Below, one piece after another: positions 28,586-40,179 of a stretch of DNA of 64,000 nucleotides. The stretch is from Acanthaster planci. Its lineage: Eukaryota > Echinodermata > Asteroidea > Valvatida > Acanthasteridae. A program made the position numbers and the translations under genes. Location: assembly GCF_001949145.1 (NCBI RefSeq), contig NW_019091463.1:537729-601728 (forward strand). Direction: 5' to 3'. How positions within the stretch are numbered: the stretch's first letter is position 1; each line of letters begins with the position of its first letter. The notes below the pieces were generated by a model. It searched no databases. It saw nothing but the letters and a program-made list of their open reading frames with translations, and was not told the DNA's origin.

Positions 28586-31500
28586 TGACATGACACTTGA
28601 CTGGGTAGGAAAAGCACACCGCGAGGCGCGGTGGCTGCGCATATGTCAGTGTATAATTCATTGAAGCTGCATAGTTGTCAGCTATCTTTACTTACTTTTG
28701 TTTTTCATTACAAGCAACAGGAAATTTCAACATCCGGTGCGATAAAACTTTTTTTTTAAAATTCTGTTATTTTCTTAATGTCAAATGTACAAATCAAACT
28801 CTTGTGTCCTGGACAAGTTCTTTTTGTTAGAACGACAAATTTTGAAATGTTGGAAAGTTCTTCGTAATTGTACAGTGCAATGTGTACCAAATAACTATAC
28901 ACTATAGAAAGTAAGTTTCTGAATCATACCATTGCCTAAACTTTGGCAAGATCTATTGCTTTTCTTTGCTGATAGTGTCGTACCACGTATTCTAAATGTG
29001 AATTCAACTTTTTGCTGCCTGGGCCATGTGGGTTGGGAAACTTTAGTCAGCGGATTCGGGCAGGTGGGGGGACACCATCGCGTGTGCGCCAGGGACTCTT
29101 TTATTATTTTTTTGATTATTTTCTTTTATTATTACATGCTGCATAGGCCCCTGTTTAACCAACGTGTTCTGAGCTTGGGGTGTCTGGGACATTAAGAATA
29201 AGTCCAATTTCCCAGTGCGTCATTGTGGAGAATTCAGGTAGGCCTTTGACACCTCATAAACGGGGCTTTGCATCAAAATAAAAGGCCTGGATCGATGAAG
29301 GAAATTAATGCAAATAGGCAGTTCGTTACATTTACAAAAGTCTTAATATTGTATTCTCTTTTCAAGCTGCGACAAAGGGGGAACTGATGTAGTATTCATG
29401 AGTTTAATAAGTGCAGCATAAGAGGCATGCCCCTAAAACATTTTCCGCAAGATGCTCTTCCAACCATTTCATTTTTTAATTATATGTATACACCAACTGC
29501 AGGTTTTGTCCCCACGAAGGTTGTACACGGCCGGTGCCGGTTACGTTCGTCCCTTCCCCGTATTAGTATATTCACAAGCAGTCTCGCACCCCATATTCGC
29601 CCTAACAGATTCATGATGCGCAGCCTTAAACACTAAGCAATGCAATGGAATGTTCATGTAGTCGATGCTCTATAAAAGGGAAGAAAAAGAAACTCAACAG
29701 AAAAACCATAATCTCTGGAAAGTAGGAAGTGCATGAAGTGTGAGGGTACTGCAAGGACACCAAAGGGACAAGGTTGCTTGCGGGGTGCATTCCACCAAAT
29801 GGTTGTATTTCTGCGCGCGAGCTCATTAATATTTTGTGATCCCACGAGGGTTTTTACCGTAAGACATGCCATAATCAGGAGGCATCATATAGAAATATTT
29901 CTATAAATCCCGAATTTGGGACTGACAGTTTCCAGTTCGGGATATTTCTTTCACAAAAATCCAAAAATTGCGGGCCTATTTTGGATAGAGGCGGGCGGTT
30001 ACATTCAGAAATGAGCGCTTAGTTTTACTGCTGTTTTGGGGGTATCTTCCTTGAAAGGCGAATAGAAAAGTTTTTCGCAGGTAACCCCCATGAAATTGAA
30101 GCGAAAAGTTATCTTCTGGCAATAATCTTGAATTTCCAGTAAAAAAAACGGAGGCCAACCTCTTCACGAGAGTCAACAGGCGGCGCTATTTCGGTCCGAT
30201 TTTGCACTGTGTTCTGTGGGTGCGTATTTGGTGTAGTGCAACCTGCGGGCACATTTATTAAGAATCGGGAATCCCCACGTTGTTATTTATAGATAAAATG
30301 TATTCAGCGCGTACACGGAACAACGTGCACACACAACAGCGCGAAGCACACGCAGAGAATACATATCAAACCCACAACAGCTGGGTATGGGCAGACAACA
30401 AGCGACAATGAATGAGCACCATTGAAACATTGGGTAGTCACAAGTGTACAACCCCAACAAATTCACGTGGAAAGCTTGAGAGTGATCTTGGTCAACAGGA
30501 TATGATCTCATCAAGGTAATCCAATTAAATGAATGCGCATAAATCTGCCAGTAACATGGTGAATGAAGTTTATCTGTAGAGACCCATTTAGTCTGTAGTG
30601 ATCTTCTTGACTTTGCCTTTTAGTAAAAATAAAAATGATCAACATTGCTTTCAAATACTTTCAGCACGAGAGTTATGTTCTCTTGAAGCACTGTAAGCAG
30701 TTTATATCTTCTGCTTTTAAATATCAGATAATTATGTATTCCCCCGTTGCCTAAGCGTGTGGTAGTTCTTCTTCAGAAAATTATTGACAAGTTGAATTAT
30801 TTCATCGATTTCTCGTTTGGGGATTTCCCACATCCAGAAATCGCTTTTCTACTAATGTGTCAGACTGGTGTATTTCCACATTCTCGAATAATTAGGGTGG
30901 CCCACTTTTGTTAATGGGGCTACGGCCGTGGGTTTGGGTCCTGTTCTTGCAATCCCAGACCTGTTCAACATGAAATCGTGCTTTACTGATTAAAAGGAGG
31001 CCCGTGGATTTACTGAAATTCACTCAGCGACGAGCTCAAAGTTGAAATAGACCGATTGCGCCCGATAAATCACGTGACCTACATTGGGTATCACTCTCAT
31101 GAGTAAAGTATGTATTTAGTAATAAATAATGTAATAAATCTAATTTATGGTACAGTACCCAGCATATTAGTAGTCTGAGTACGGTACCTACCGTCGGCTT
31201 TACTCTTGGTAAAAGATATTTGTGAAACACTTTGCTTTTGGTTTTGTTGTATTTGAATCTATCACAAGCCCCTTCACAAGTCCAGTTACAAGTCCCTTCA
31301 AAAGGTCAGTCATAAGTAACTGGGTGAACAATGACAAATGAATGCTTTTTTTCACAGCTCATTTGAAGAGCTTGTGAATTGGCTTAAGACTGAATGACTT
31401 GTGATGGACTCGAACACAACACTGGCTCTTGGTGGACGCCGTGTTTGTTGAAATACCCACTATAGGCCATTTAGCGCAATTGGTCTATTAATTAAGAGTC

Positions 31501-31853
31501 GGTTTCCGTACGCGCTTGCCGCCTCTTCAGAATGCGTGACCTGAGTCGCACCGAACCCAGGTTCCGGACAGGGCATAGACGCTAACAGTACAGTGTGCTT
31601 ATGGGAGCAAAAAATTAAATTTAAAAAAGCTCGTATTATCAGGAAGGAATTCCTGGCATCATGTAGGACCTTAATTGCTTCAGTGTTTCAATGATAAAAA
31701 CCTAATTAAGGTTGAACTGACCATGCTGATTTTTGCAAGAATGGATCCAGCAAGGGTTGATTTTCTGAGTTATTTGAACTCAAGTTTGAGTGCAGGGAGT
31801 CGGTAGGCAAATTGGAATTTGTGATGCTTCCACTCACATTCTAAAATAATTGC

Positions 31854-32028
31854 AATACGGGCGTTTCACAATAGTGCGCCTTCAAGAGTTTGCAACGCGT
31901 TGGCCAATCACAGTGCGCGAAATCTGTTAACCTAATGCGCGTCTGGAAAGGGTCGACAGATTTTGTGCGTTGTGATTGGCCAACGCTTTTAAACTCTTGG
32001 AGGCGCACTGTTGTGAATCGCCCGTATT
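31854..32028. mobile_element. Near-palindromic hairpin element upstream of MT2
   Basis: The left arm 31854-31927 and right arm 31956-32028 are inverted copies over about 73 bp (AATACGGGCG at each outer end), with a loop of under 30 bp. Each arm carries a TTGGCCAATCA box, a CCAAT core. It ends 263 bp before the MT2 start codon. Confidence 0.8.
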
Positions 32029-32291
32029 AACATTAGTTAGCGGCTGAAAGATGCAGGAGTGTCCAACCCCAGTTGCTACTCATATGTGTGAATTTACTTG
32101 ATGTGTACTTTCACACACAAACGTTTTGGACCTAGAGAAAACACCCAATTTTTAAGTGGGAATTATGCAATTATTACTCGCATTAATGGTTCGAGAATCC
32201 AAATCATAAATTTACTCTGGCTCATAGACAAAGCATCTAACCTGTAAAATGTGTTGCTACGACCTACCAACAGATACAGCGACAAATCGGT

Positions 32292-33758
32292 ATGGATTCG
32301 TCTCTCCATAAAATAGATCCACAAGATGCTGCAGATTACTTTCACTCAGTCGTGAGCCATGCACTTGACGGTCTGTTGGAACGAGTTGCAGGTGAATCAG
32401 ACACAGAGAAGTACGCACGGGTCAGCTCCTCTCTAAGAGAAATTTCCTACTTGTACAAAGAGCGACTGAAGGACGCCGATTCTGAGCTTCGAACGGACTG
32501 GAGTGAACCTGTCAACCAGTGTGCTTATGTGTACTTGTACTTCATGCAACACTGCTACATGATGTACGTGGCGATGCAGCCTCTGTTGAGTCAAAGATTT
32601 GGTCACATCAGGGCTAGACTGGAGTACAGGAAGGAGCGTCATCGTCAGCTGCGAGTATGCAGCATCGGTGGAGGCCCGGGGTCAGATATTGTCGGTTTGA
32701 GCAGATTTCTGGAAGACAGCGGTCTGTTTCCCGACTCTTTAGAATTCACTGTCTTGGATAGATGGAAAGATTGGGCTCGTGCGTGGTGTGTAATCAAAAG
32801 ACAAGTACCGTCCAGTGTCTCTGTGACGTATAAAGAGTGTGATTTGGTGACAGATGCTTGTCTCTCAACTGGAGTCTTGAAGAGACTTCGAGAAGTTGAT
32901 ATCCTAACCCTAGAGAAATCCTTTTCTGCGGTAGTAGCGTTTATGGAAGAGGAAACTTGCCGGAAAAGGCTTCTAACCATCCTCTGTGAATTAAAACTGG
33001 GATGTATAGTGCTCTTCATCGACAATCGCCGACATGACCTTGTGACGGCGCCCTTCTTCAACCTGTTTGCTTTGCCCGCTGGTCTGAGACTTGTTAACCA
33101 GTGGGAAGGACTGCCAAAGGTACCAATACGAGGATATTCGAGACGAGTTGAAGAATTTAAAGATACCGTTGACTACAACCCGATGTCAAGCTGCTTGGTC
33201 ACTAATCTGTTGTTTGTAAAAGCTCGACCTGGCAGCATCCCTGGAACTGGCCGAGCAGGCTTCAACTATGAAGTGTATCGTCGTTCAGTGGACAACTATG
33301 GTGGATTCTATGAAGACACACCACTTCTTAAAAAGATCTGGTGGGAAGACCCCAATAGCATCATACCTGAGGACAGTGATACAAGATTGTTTGACTCGGA
33401 GTTGGTAGACTTCGACAGTTACAGCTTCTTCGGCTTCACGGAGTATGGGCAATTTGAGATAAATTTCAGAGACATGAGGGCAGAGCAGAAATGCTCCTGC
33501 TGGGCAAGGGCTACGAAGACTAGGAGGAGGAAAAGAAGAGCGGAGATAGAAAGGGAGCAAAGGATGAAAGTTGGCCGAGTGAGAGTAACTGCGAGGACGA
33601 ACAAGAGTAGGAAAGACATACAAAGAGACGTGCAGACAGAAACACCCAGGGAGCACAGGGAGGCCATATTGAAGAGACACTCAGTGCACGCTAGCAAGGA
33701 GATGGCAAAGATCAGAAGAAAGGAGATACGATGCAAAGCAGAGGAGAGAGAATTATGA
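32292..33758 (+). CDS. MT2: class I methyltransferase-like protein with a long basic C-terminal extension
   Basis: The single-exon CDS encodes 488 residues. An acceptor-like CAACAG just upstream (about 32274) leaves room for a 5' UTR intron. The N-terminal helical part holds DW (69-70) and NQCAYVYLYFMQHCYMMY. The SAM-binding core follows: VCSIGGGPGSD (122-132), strand 2 ending in Asp156 with a following DW, CDL (183-185), the strand 4 region EVDILTLEKSFSAVVAF, and ELKLGCIVLFIDN. The family domain ends near residue 310. The extra 178 residues are Asp/Tyr-rich (about 334-395) and then strongly basic with a nuclear-localisation-like KTRRRKRR (409-416). The glycine loop is intact, so SAM binding is plausible; the acceptor substrate is unknown. 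No DPPY/NPPF motif is present, which argues against a DNA or RNA adenine-N6 enzyme. It is closest to MT1 and MT8. Confidence 0.78.
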   Translation: MDSSLHKIDPQDAADYFHSVVSHALDGLLERVAGESDTEKYARVSSSLREISYLYKERLKDADSELRTDWSEPVNQCAYVYLYFMQHCYMMYVAMQPLLSQRFGHIRARLEYRKERHRQLRVCSIGGGPGSDIVGLSRFLEDSGLFPDSLEFTVLDRWKDWARAWCVIKRQVPSSVSVTYKECDLVTDACLSTGVLKRLREVDILTLEKSFSAVVAFMEEETCRKRLLTILCELKLGCIVLFIDNRRHDLVTAPFFNLFALPAGLRLVNQWEGLPKVPIRGYSRRVEEFKDTVDYNPMSSCLVTNLLFVKARPGSIPGTGRAGFNYEVYRRSVDNYGGFYEDTPLLKKIWWEDPNSIIPEDSDTRLFDSELVDFDSYSFFGFTEYGQFEINFRDMRAEQKCSCWARATKTRRRKRRAEIEREQRMKVGRVRVTARTNKSRKDIQRDVQTETPREHREAILKRHSVHASKEMAKIRRKEIRCKAEEREL

Positions 33759-34112
33759 ATCCAGAACATCTCAGTCTTTTCCCTTAATCCCCATGGTCAT
33801 AGCAAAAGTCTGCTGGGGGACGGAATTTCTCTTCATGAAAACCAGGAATCAATTTGGAACAGGTGGAGCATCATAAACGGTGACGACGTGGGTCGGGCAG
33901 AACAAATTCGCTCCCCAAAACGTAAGTAGAAGGCATCCGTTTATTTGTCTATTATAATATACAAATTACTGTGGTCCTGTCCGTTTTCAGTTTTCCTGCT
34001 TTTAAGTAACGCGATGGATTGGCCATGAAAGTTCGGCCTTCAAGAGTATAATCACACCAGATGCGCACAAGCAGGTTGTGTCCCCTAAAAAAAGTGTACC
34101 CCCTGCGTGTTC

Positions 34113-34118
34113 AATAAA
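34113..34118 (+). terminator. Candidate poly(A) signal for MT2
   Basis: AATAAA lies 355 bp after the MT2 stop and is the first canonical hexamer I noticed on this strand. Use is unproven. Confidence 0.3.
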
Positions 34119-34390
34119 AAGGGCTGTACTTTAACAACCTCGATATTTCCTTAAACGACAATACAAGCTGTCAATTTCACACCAATTTAGCATCAAACTT
34201 TTGCAGTGTTCTCCCGACAGTTACAATATTTTGAAATTGAAATGAAAGTAAATATTTGGGTTGCTGTTCAACCACATCATGTAATCATTCACCATTGTTA
34301 ATGCGTTTCTGAACCACTGAACCACAGAGGGCGCTGCTGCTGTAATGTCAATCAGAGAGGGCAATACTCAGTTTGTTCAGATTGTTAACC

Positions 34391-34826
34391 CAGTGAGCGA
34401 TTTCATGTTAACATTTTGTATAGCAAATTCGCTATGCACTTTTTTGTTTGCACAGCAAAAAATTGACTTTGTATAGCAACTGATCGATTTTTGTTTAGCA
34501 GTTTCTGTTGTAGTTTAAATCACGTTAAAACACTAAGCTTATGTCGATTATTGTTCGCCATTTTGGCCATCTCACGTGCAAAAAAGGTTCCAGAATCGTC
34601 CACAGAAGAATGCGTCATCACTGGCCCCGAAATAGGTACAACGGCAAGTAACTTCACATTTACGTCATACCGCGGTACCAATGTGGACATGGCCTATGGC
34701 GTCGCCCGGGCCATCATTTCGAAATGCGCACCTTTTCGAGGTCTGAACATCCATTTAAAACTGGATCGCAGATTGTCCAAAACACGTCGCATTTTGCGAT
34801 CCCGCTAAAAGGGAAATCGCTCACTG
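34391..34826. mobile_element. MITE-like element with 13-bp perfect TIRs and TAACC flanks
   Basis: It starts CAGTGAGCGATTT and ends AAATCGCTCACTG. The pentamer TAACC directly flanks both ends (34386-34390 and 34827-34831), consistent with a target-site duplication. A 105-residue open frame inside (34491-34808) has no recognisable protein features. Confidence 0.7.
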
Positions 34827-37800
34827 TAACCTACAGTTCGTTCACCGGAAACATTCCCGAGAAGGGTTGATCACTTGCTTCTTGCCACGCACTCATTACA
34901 GAACGATAAATCACAAGTCAACACAGCAAAATTCCAACTTCCAATATTCACAAATCAATGCAAGATTAAGATTTAGGGAATGACCTGGAAATTTACATTA
35001 GCCTAAAAATTGGAAATAAGATTAATATTGAAAATAAAAAAAACAGCGGTGCGTTTCCGTGGATTGCAGTACAATATTAGCACTGCATAATAGACCCTCT
35101 AACTTGAGAAAGTTAGACCAACAGACCGACCAACCGACTGACCCCTTATCCACACATTTGCCCTCAAGACAGTAGCATACACAGCAAGCAACCGATCGAC
35201 ATATCAACAAGTCATGGATAGGCCACCTAAGGGTCCACTCAGAATTTTCGATGTTTTTAAATTTCTGATTTTCTTCGAAATTGTTTTGACCCACCCATCC
35301 ACTTGCCTTTTTGATTGTTTAAAAAAAGATTCTGTTCAAGACTTCAGCAACCTTCAAACATCGGGTTTCACTGAACCGCTGAAAATAAGGACACCGAAAC
35401 CTCAACATAAATATGAAATGGAAAAAATGCCAATGCGTAAAGAGCAACCTCATTTTGTGAACTAACTTGCAAAAATATTTCTGTAGTTTTTATCCTTTCA
35501 TGTTTTGGGGTTGTCGAAATTCAGAATGTGTCACGTTGTCGTGGGGGTCACTGGCTCCCGTCCGTTCCATGTCGTTCTCGCTGTTTATAGCGTTAGGAAC
35601 CAGTTTACTGTGCATGCATCTCGTGTGCTTCCTCACAACTTGCACGAAGAAGTTGCTTCACGTTCGTGTGATAGCCTCCTTTCGCAAAGCACCACTTATA
35701 TTTGATTCCATGCACTCTCATCTACACAAATATTTATGAAAAATGTATTTTAGACGACACGTACAGGTACGTGTTCGCGGTCAGATTATGCCATGTATGC
35801 TGTAAGGTACAGGTGGACATGTACAATGATTTTACATGGTTACCTTGTAGTCAGCATACGACGGGATGGATCACAAACATGTAAACACATAGACCACCAG
35901 TCTTGGGCGTATAATTAACCGTGATTTTAAAAGTGTGGGCAAGCAGTGGGCGGAACCATTTATCTCCATTGGGCGGAACCATGTCTTTATGTCAATGGGT
36001 GGAACGATGAACGGCAGCGCGTGACGCTGTAAGATTGCGTGTATTTGTTAACGTGTGTTCTAAAAAGACGGTCCCTTTTTACTCTTTTGTACTGCTATCT
36101 CTTCTTTTCAGATGCTGAAACTGCACTGTTTTGAATCTGCACTTGGCCAGATTAACTAAACAGAGGATTTTTTTTCACAATCGGGAATGATTTCATAGCA
36201 TTTAAAGGCTGGAATTCTTAAACTGTGTGTAAATTCCCTATACCGAGGGGTGAATGTACCCACTCTTTTGGATTTAGTCGGGTGCCGTCTCGGCTACCCT
36301 ACCCCGCCGTTGTTTTGAATAGGAGCTGCCCGTCTATGTGTTTATATATGTCCGTGGTATAGATTTAGCCCAAAAAAACACCTTCCTCCATGGAGTTTCA
36401 CACCGTACGTGATATGATATGTACGTGAACACTTATACGGATCGCTGGCAAGGCGCGTTTAATTGACGCGAGTGAAAAGGTCGATTTGTTTGTCTTTTTT
36501 AATGAAAGGTTAATTTCGATTTTCAAAAAAATTCGAAATTAAAAACATCGACAATTTTGAATGGCCCCTAACCAATGATTACATTAGCACTGAAAACACA
36601 AAACCCATCCTCATTAGCTATAACAGTAATCGACTCTAATACATGTGCACATTACTGATGGTGCACCCTTGCACCTGAAATAATATTAGACGCCTTGCAA
36701 CATTGGCGCCATGTGCATACGTGTTCTCCTTAAATTCCTACCGTAATCATACAGTGCACTGTGAAAATAACAGGTAATAAAACCTACCATTTTTTTTATA
36801 AAAGATCAGAACACTGTGTCTTCACTTTTACTGATGATGGAAACAAAATCATATGACCCAGTAGAATCATAGCTAAGTTTTATTTATTCAACACCAAGCG
36901 ATTTGCATTCGCATCTCTATACAAACCTGGCACATGTCAAGGATATAAGCATTTCTGTATGATCGTTCTACCTTGTCTACAAACTAGTCTAGTGTTGAAG
37001 TAAATGGCAAAAGCTGTTGGCAATTACAGCAAGGGCTCCCCACTGCACAATGCTATGTTTACGGGGGAGGGACAAATCCTTAACCATTGAAACCTGCAGA
37101 AAATGGAATTACATTACGAACTAACTGTCTGACAGAAGTCTTGTGTACGTGTTGGGGCTCATGTACTGTACATGTACATGTACATGTACATTGTATGTGG
37201 ATGATATGGGACAAGAACAGATAACGACTGTATGATTCACACTGTGTGGGCGGAGGTGCGAGCATTGATTAGTACTGCTTGGCCATGCGATCCCCGGTGT
37301 TCTCTATGTTTTTTCTCTGTTATACATAAGTAGAAACAGTAAAATTGGACACAGAAGACAAGAATTACAGATAATTATAATTATTAGACATGATCATGCA
37401 GCAATACAAAAAGTTGAAATAACATCCTATACTGATCTAGATAAACAAAAAGATACAGGGAAGAGCAAAACGTTGTGAGTGGTCATCACCAGGGATGAAT
37501 GCTGGCAAAAACCGAAAATTCTTTTGCTTGAAATGAAAAAAGATTGTCCTCTGCATGCATTTCTATAATTATTTAATGTCACATTGATCTTTCAAGAATG
37601 ATTTCGAATCAGAAAATAAAAGGCTTTGGGCTTCAAATTTACACATGTACAAGTAATACTTACTATTAAGAAAAACATACATAAAGAATGTGGTAGGGAC
37701 ACCACACAAAATTTTAAATTGCCAATACCAGTATTTACTTAGATTTAACAATTGATAAAACAATTGACAAAATTTTGGTATGACAGAGTTGGAGCAACAT

Positions 37801-38864
37801 GTTCACAGTCATGAAGACGTAAGATAAGGCTTCGGGGTGTTTACACAAAGGGGTCGGTAGGGGAGTCTTTTCCACTACTTTTAGAAAGAAAGTCAAGTGT
37901 TTGAAGGGATAGATCCATCATATGAGATATTTTGAAATATGAAAGGATTTTAGGCGAGCTTAAATTGTAAATTTATAATATTTAGTACCTCAAGATCCTC
38001 ATCCTCCAAACTGATATGCATATGATGTTTTAACTATACTTAGGAATTTCTTTCCAGTCATAAAATGTTTGCTTTTTACGTATGCATTTTGCACTATCTT
38101 CGTATATGATTGTGTTTATGGGGTATCACTGTTTGCTATTGCCGTTTCGTTAAATGACGACTAATCAGATCAGACAATTTCTAGTACTTAACGCTATTTT
38201 TTAAATTTTAAATCACTGTTGTGAACTCCAAATGGGTGTTATGAGGTGTCAAGTCCTTTGGCATAGCATTTTTGAGAATATTTGATCGGTGGGGATTTAC
38301 CTTGGAAAAAGGTCAAGCAAAACTGTAACTCACAAAAGTTGCGTGCTCCGCTGAGAAATTTCCGCGTTGCTAAAAATAAACTCTCATTGTCCCCTGCGAA
38401 TTGTTGGCATAAGGTACTGCATTACAATGGTGCCTAGTTGTTCGCAGTGTGTACACGCTACGCACGTTTAGCAAGAAACACTTTGCACGTTTTGCTATGT
38501 GGCGAATCTGTAGTCTTCAAAATATGCAATATTAGAAAATAAATGTTTGCATATCAGGCTTTCACCAGTTTGGGCCGTTTGACTTGCCTCAGGATGAAGC
38601 TGTATCCGATACGTCCAGTCTTTTACTTCAATTTTAGAAGAGGAACGTACTTTACTGTTCAGGTCATTTCAGTTGGCGTCGGGAAATGAAGTATAAATAA
38701 ACATACAATGTATAGATAACACATGCATAAAACGTTGAATTAATATTATGTACACGAAGCCAGCCAGCTAAGTGCTAAGCTTAAGCCCCATTATGTGACA
38801 TTAAACTTTAAGGAGTTAGATAAACAAAATATCAATCAAAACAATGGCATTTACAAATATAATT

Positions 38865-38870
38865 TTTATT
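38865..38870 (-). terminator. Candidate poly(A) signal for MT3
   Basis: AATAAA on the - strand (TTTATT on +) lies about 240 bp beyond the MT3 stop. Use is unproven. Confidence 0.3.
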
Positions 38871-39107
38871 GCCGTTTTACGATGCGATCTCTAATAACAT
38901 TCAAAATATTGAACGCATGGGCGGAGATTTTTTGTCATGTTTGAGAGATGATTTCAGCATATCGCATAGCCAGTGACTAAAAAAGTGTGAGTGTGTGGGG
39001 GGTGATTCTATTAGTAACCCCCCCCCGTCAAAAAGTGTGGGGGATATATTCCCCATCCATCTCTGCCCATGATCGAATGGATCACGAGAATCGGTGAAAC
39101 GGGCAAC

Positions 39108-40058
39108 TCAAGTCGGTTTCCGTAGCAGCATAACCGAGACTTTGCAGCTATCCATGGGTGTGATACCAGTCGCTTGGGTGATGCGATTGATAGACCGAGA
39201 ATGGCTGACGCTGAGCATTGTAACTGTTCCATGCCATTCGAACAGACTCTCGGTGACGCCTCCGGCCCTGGCGATGCTCCGGAACTCTTGGTGTTGGGAG
39301 TAGTACTGGTTGTCGATGTACAGCACGAGAGCGCCGGGTTTCATCTCGCGGAAGATCTGCCGAAGGAGGTTTCCGTGAGCATCGTCACTCCTCATGAAGG
39401 CAGCCACGGTTAAGTAAAACTTGACCATAGTGATGATATCGGCGGACCGCACTGTGCTGAGTTCAGTCCTGGTCAAACAATGCCTCTTCGCTGTCAAATC
39501 TGCTCCCATGTATCTTACACCGGAAGTATACCGCCCTGGATCCTCCATATTGATGATTTCCCATTCGATCTCCCACTGTGGGTATACATCAAATATTGCG
39601 CACTCCAGTGACACTGGAACAATTGTTTCACAATTGTTGCTGTCCCGGAGAAACTTTGCCAGGCCAACCACGTCTGATCCCGGCCCTCCGCCAAGGCAAC
39701 ATACATGGAGGCGATATTTATTTAGGCAAAACTCTTGAAACGTTGGCAACGATTTCTCTAAGCTCCAATAAACCAGGTAGGCGTGCATCGCGAAGAAGCG
39801 GCAGATGTACGCGCGACGATAACTAGCATCACCCCAGTTGATTCTGCTGCTCGTATCACGAAGACAACTTCTGTAAATCCTAGAAATTCTTTGCAGGCAC
39901 GACGAAATGTCGTCTGTAGTGGCACCAGAGAGCCGAATGAAATCGAAATAGTTACCGACAACTTCATGGAAGTAACTTGCAGCATCTCCGTTCTGGCTTA
40001 ACGACAGTGACTGAACGCTAAGTGTAATATCATCCACGCCATATCGGTAATTTTCCAT
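39108..40058 (-). CDS. MT3: class I methyltransferase-like protein, 316 residues
   Basis: The ATG at 40058 (MENYRYGVDD) matches the start of MT4, and both read TTGAACAAAATG. The CDS is uninterrupted. Domains in order: a helical N-terminal part with NWGDASYRRAYICRFFAMHA (74-93); the glycine loop CCLGGGPGSDVVGL (120-133); Asp157 at the strand 2 end (AIFDVYPQW); GADL (185-188); strand 4 region SADIITMVKFY; strand 5 PGALVLYIDN (241-250); LFEWHG (272-277); and C-terminal SCKVSVMLLRKP. All SAM-binding landmarks of a class I fold are present. Substrate and pathway are unknown. It is most similar to MT4, at the same place in a duplicated segment. A TATAAAA box 61-67 bp upstream of the ATG implies a short unspliced 5' UTR. 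No signal peptide or membrane segment is seen, so it is probably intracellular. Confidence 0.82.
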   Translation of the reverse strand: MENYRYGVDDITLSVQSLSLSQNGDAASYFHEVVGNYFDFIRLSGATTDDISSCLQRISRIYRSCLRDTSSRINWGDASYRRAYICRFFAMHAYLVYWSLEKSLPTFQEFCLNKYRLHVCCLGGGPGSDVVGLAKFLRDSNNCETIVPVSLECAIFDVYPQWEIEWEIINMEDPGRYTSGVRYMGADLTAKRHCLTRTELSTVRSADIITMVKFYLTVAAFMRSDDAHGNLLRQIFREMKPGALVLYIDNQYYSQHQEFRSIARAGGVTESLFEWHGTVTMLSVSHSRSINRITQATGITPMDSCKVSVMLLRKPT

Positions 40059-40118
40059 TTTGTTCAAATTTGTAGAGCTCTGTTACGTGAGAAATAAACG
40101 TCTACTCAAGCACGAGCC

Positions 40119-40125
40119 TTTTATA
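40119..40125 (-). promoter_or_regulatory. TATA box of MT3
   Basis: TATAAAAGGC reads toward MT3, about 61 bp before its ATG. The same TATAAAA.GGC block precedes MT4 at nearly the same distance. Confidence 0.6.
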
Positions 40126-40159
40126 CGGGAACATATCATACGATTTGTAACCGTTTGAT

Positions 40160-40179
40160 ATTTCATCATCATACAGGGA
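40160..40179 (-). promoter_or_regulatory. Conserved upstream box of MT3
   Basis: On + it reads ATTTCATCATCATACAGGGA, matching ATTTCATCATCATTTAGGGA upstream of MT4 and related boxes upstream of MT6 and MT7. Confidence 0.5.

Larger units (their letters stand above)
26912..32291. other. Intergenic between the divergent MT1 and MT2 genes
   Basis: It contains the 166-bp tandem duplication, an imperfect inverted-repeat element at about 28305-28585 and the palindromic element at 31854-32028. I find no convincing coding exon. Open frames here are short and lack family resemblance. Confidence 0.55.
33759..39107. other. Intergenic, MT2 to MT3 (3' ends facing)
   Basis: It holds a 436-bp inverted-repeat element (34391-34826), TACATG microsatellite near 37160-37190, and from about 36823 the first copy of the segmental duplication shared with 46371 onward. 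No coding exon is supported. Confidence 0.55.

Noticed and set aside
34491-34808. 105-residue open frame on +
   Set aside because: It lies wholly inside the 34391-34826 inverted-repeat element and has no protein features.
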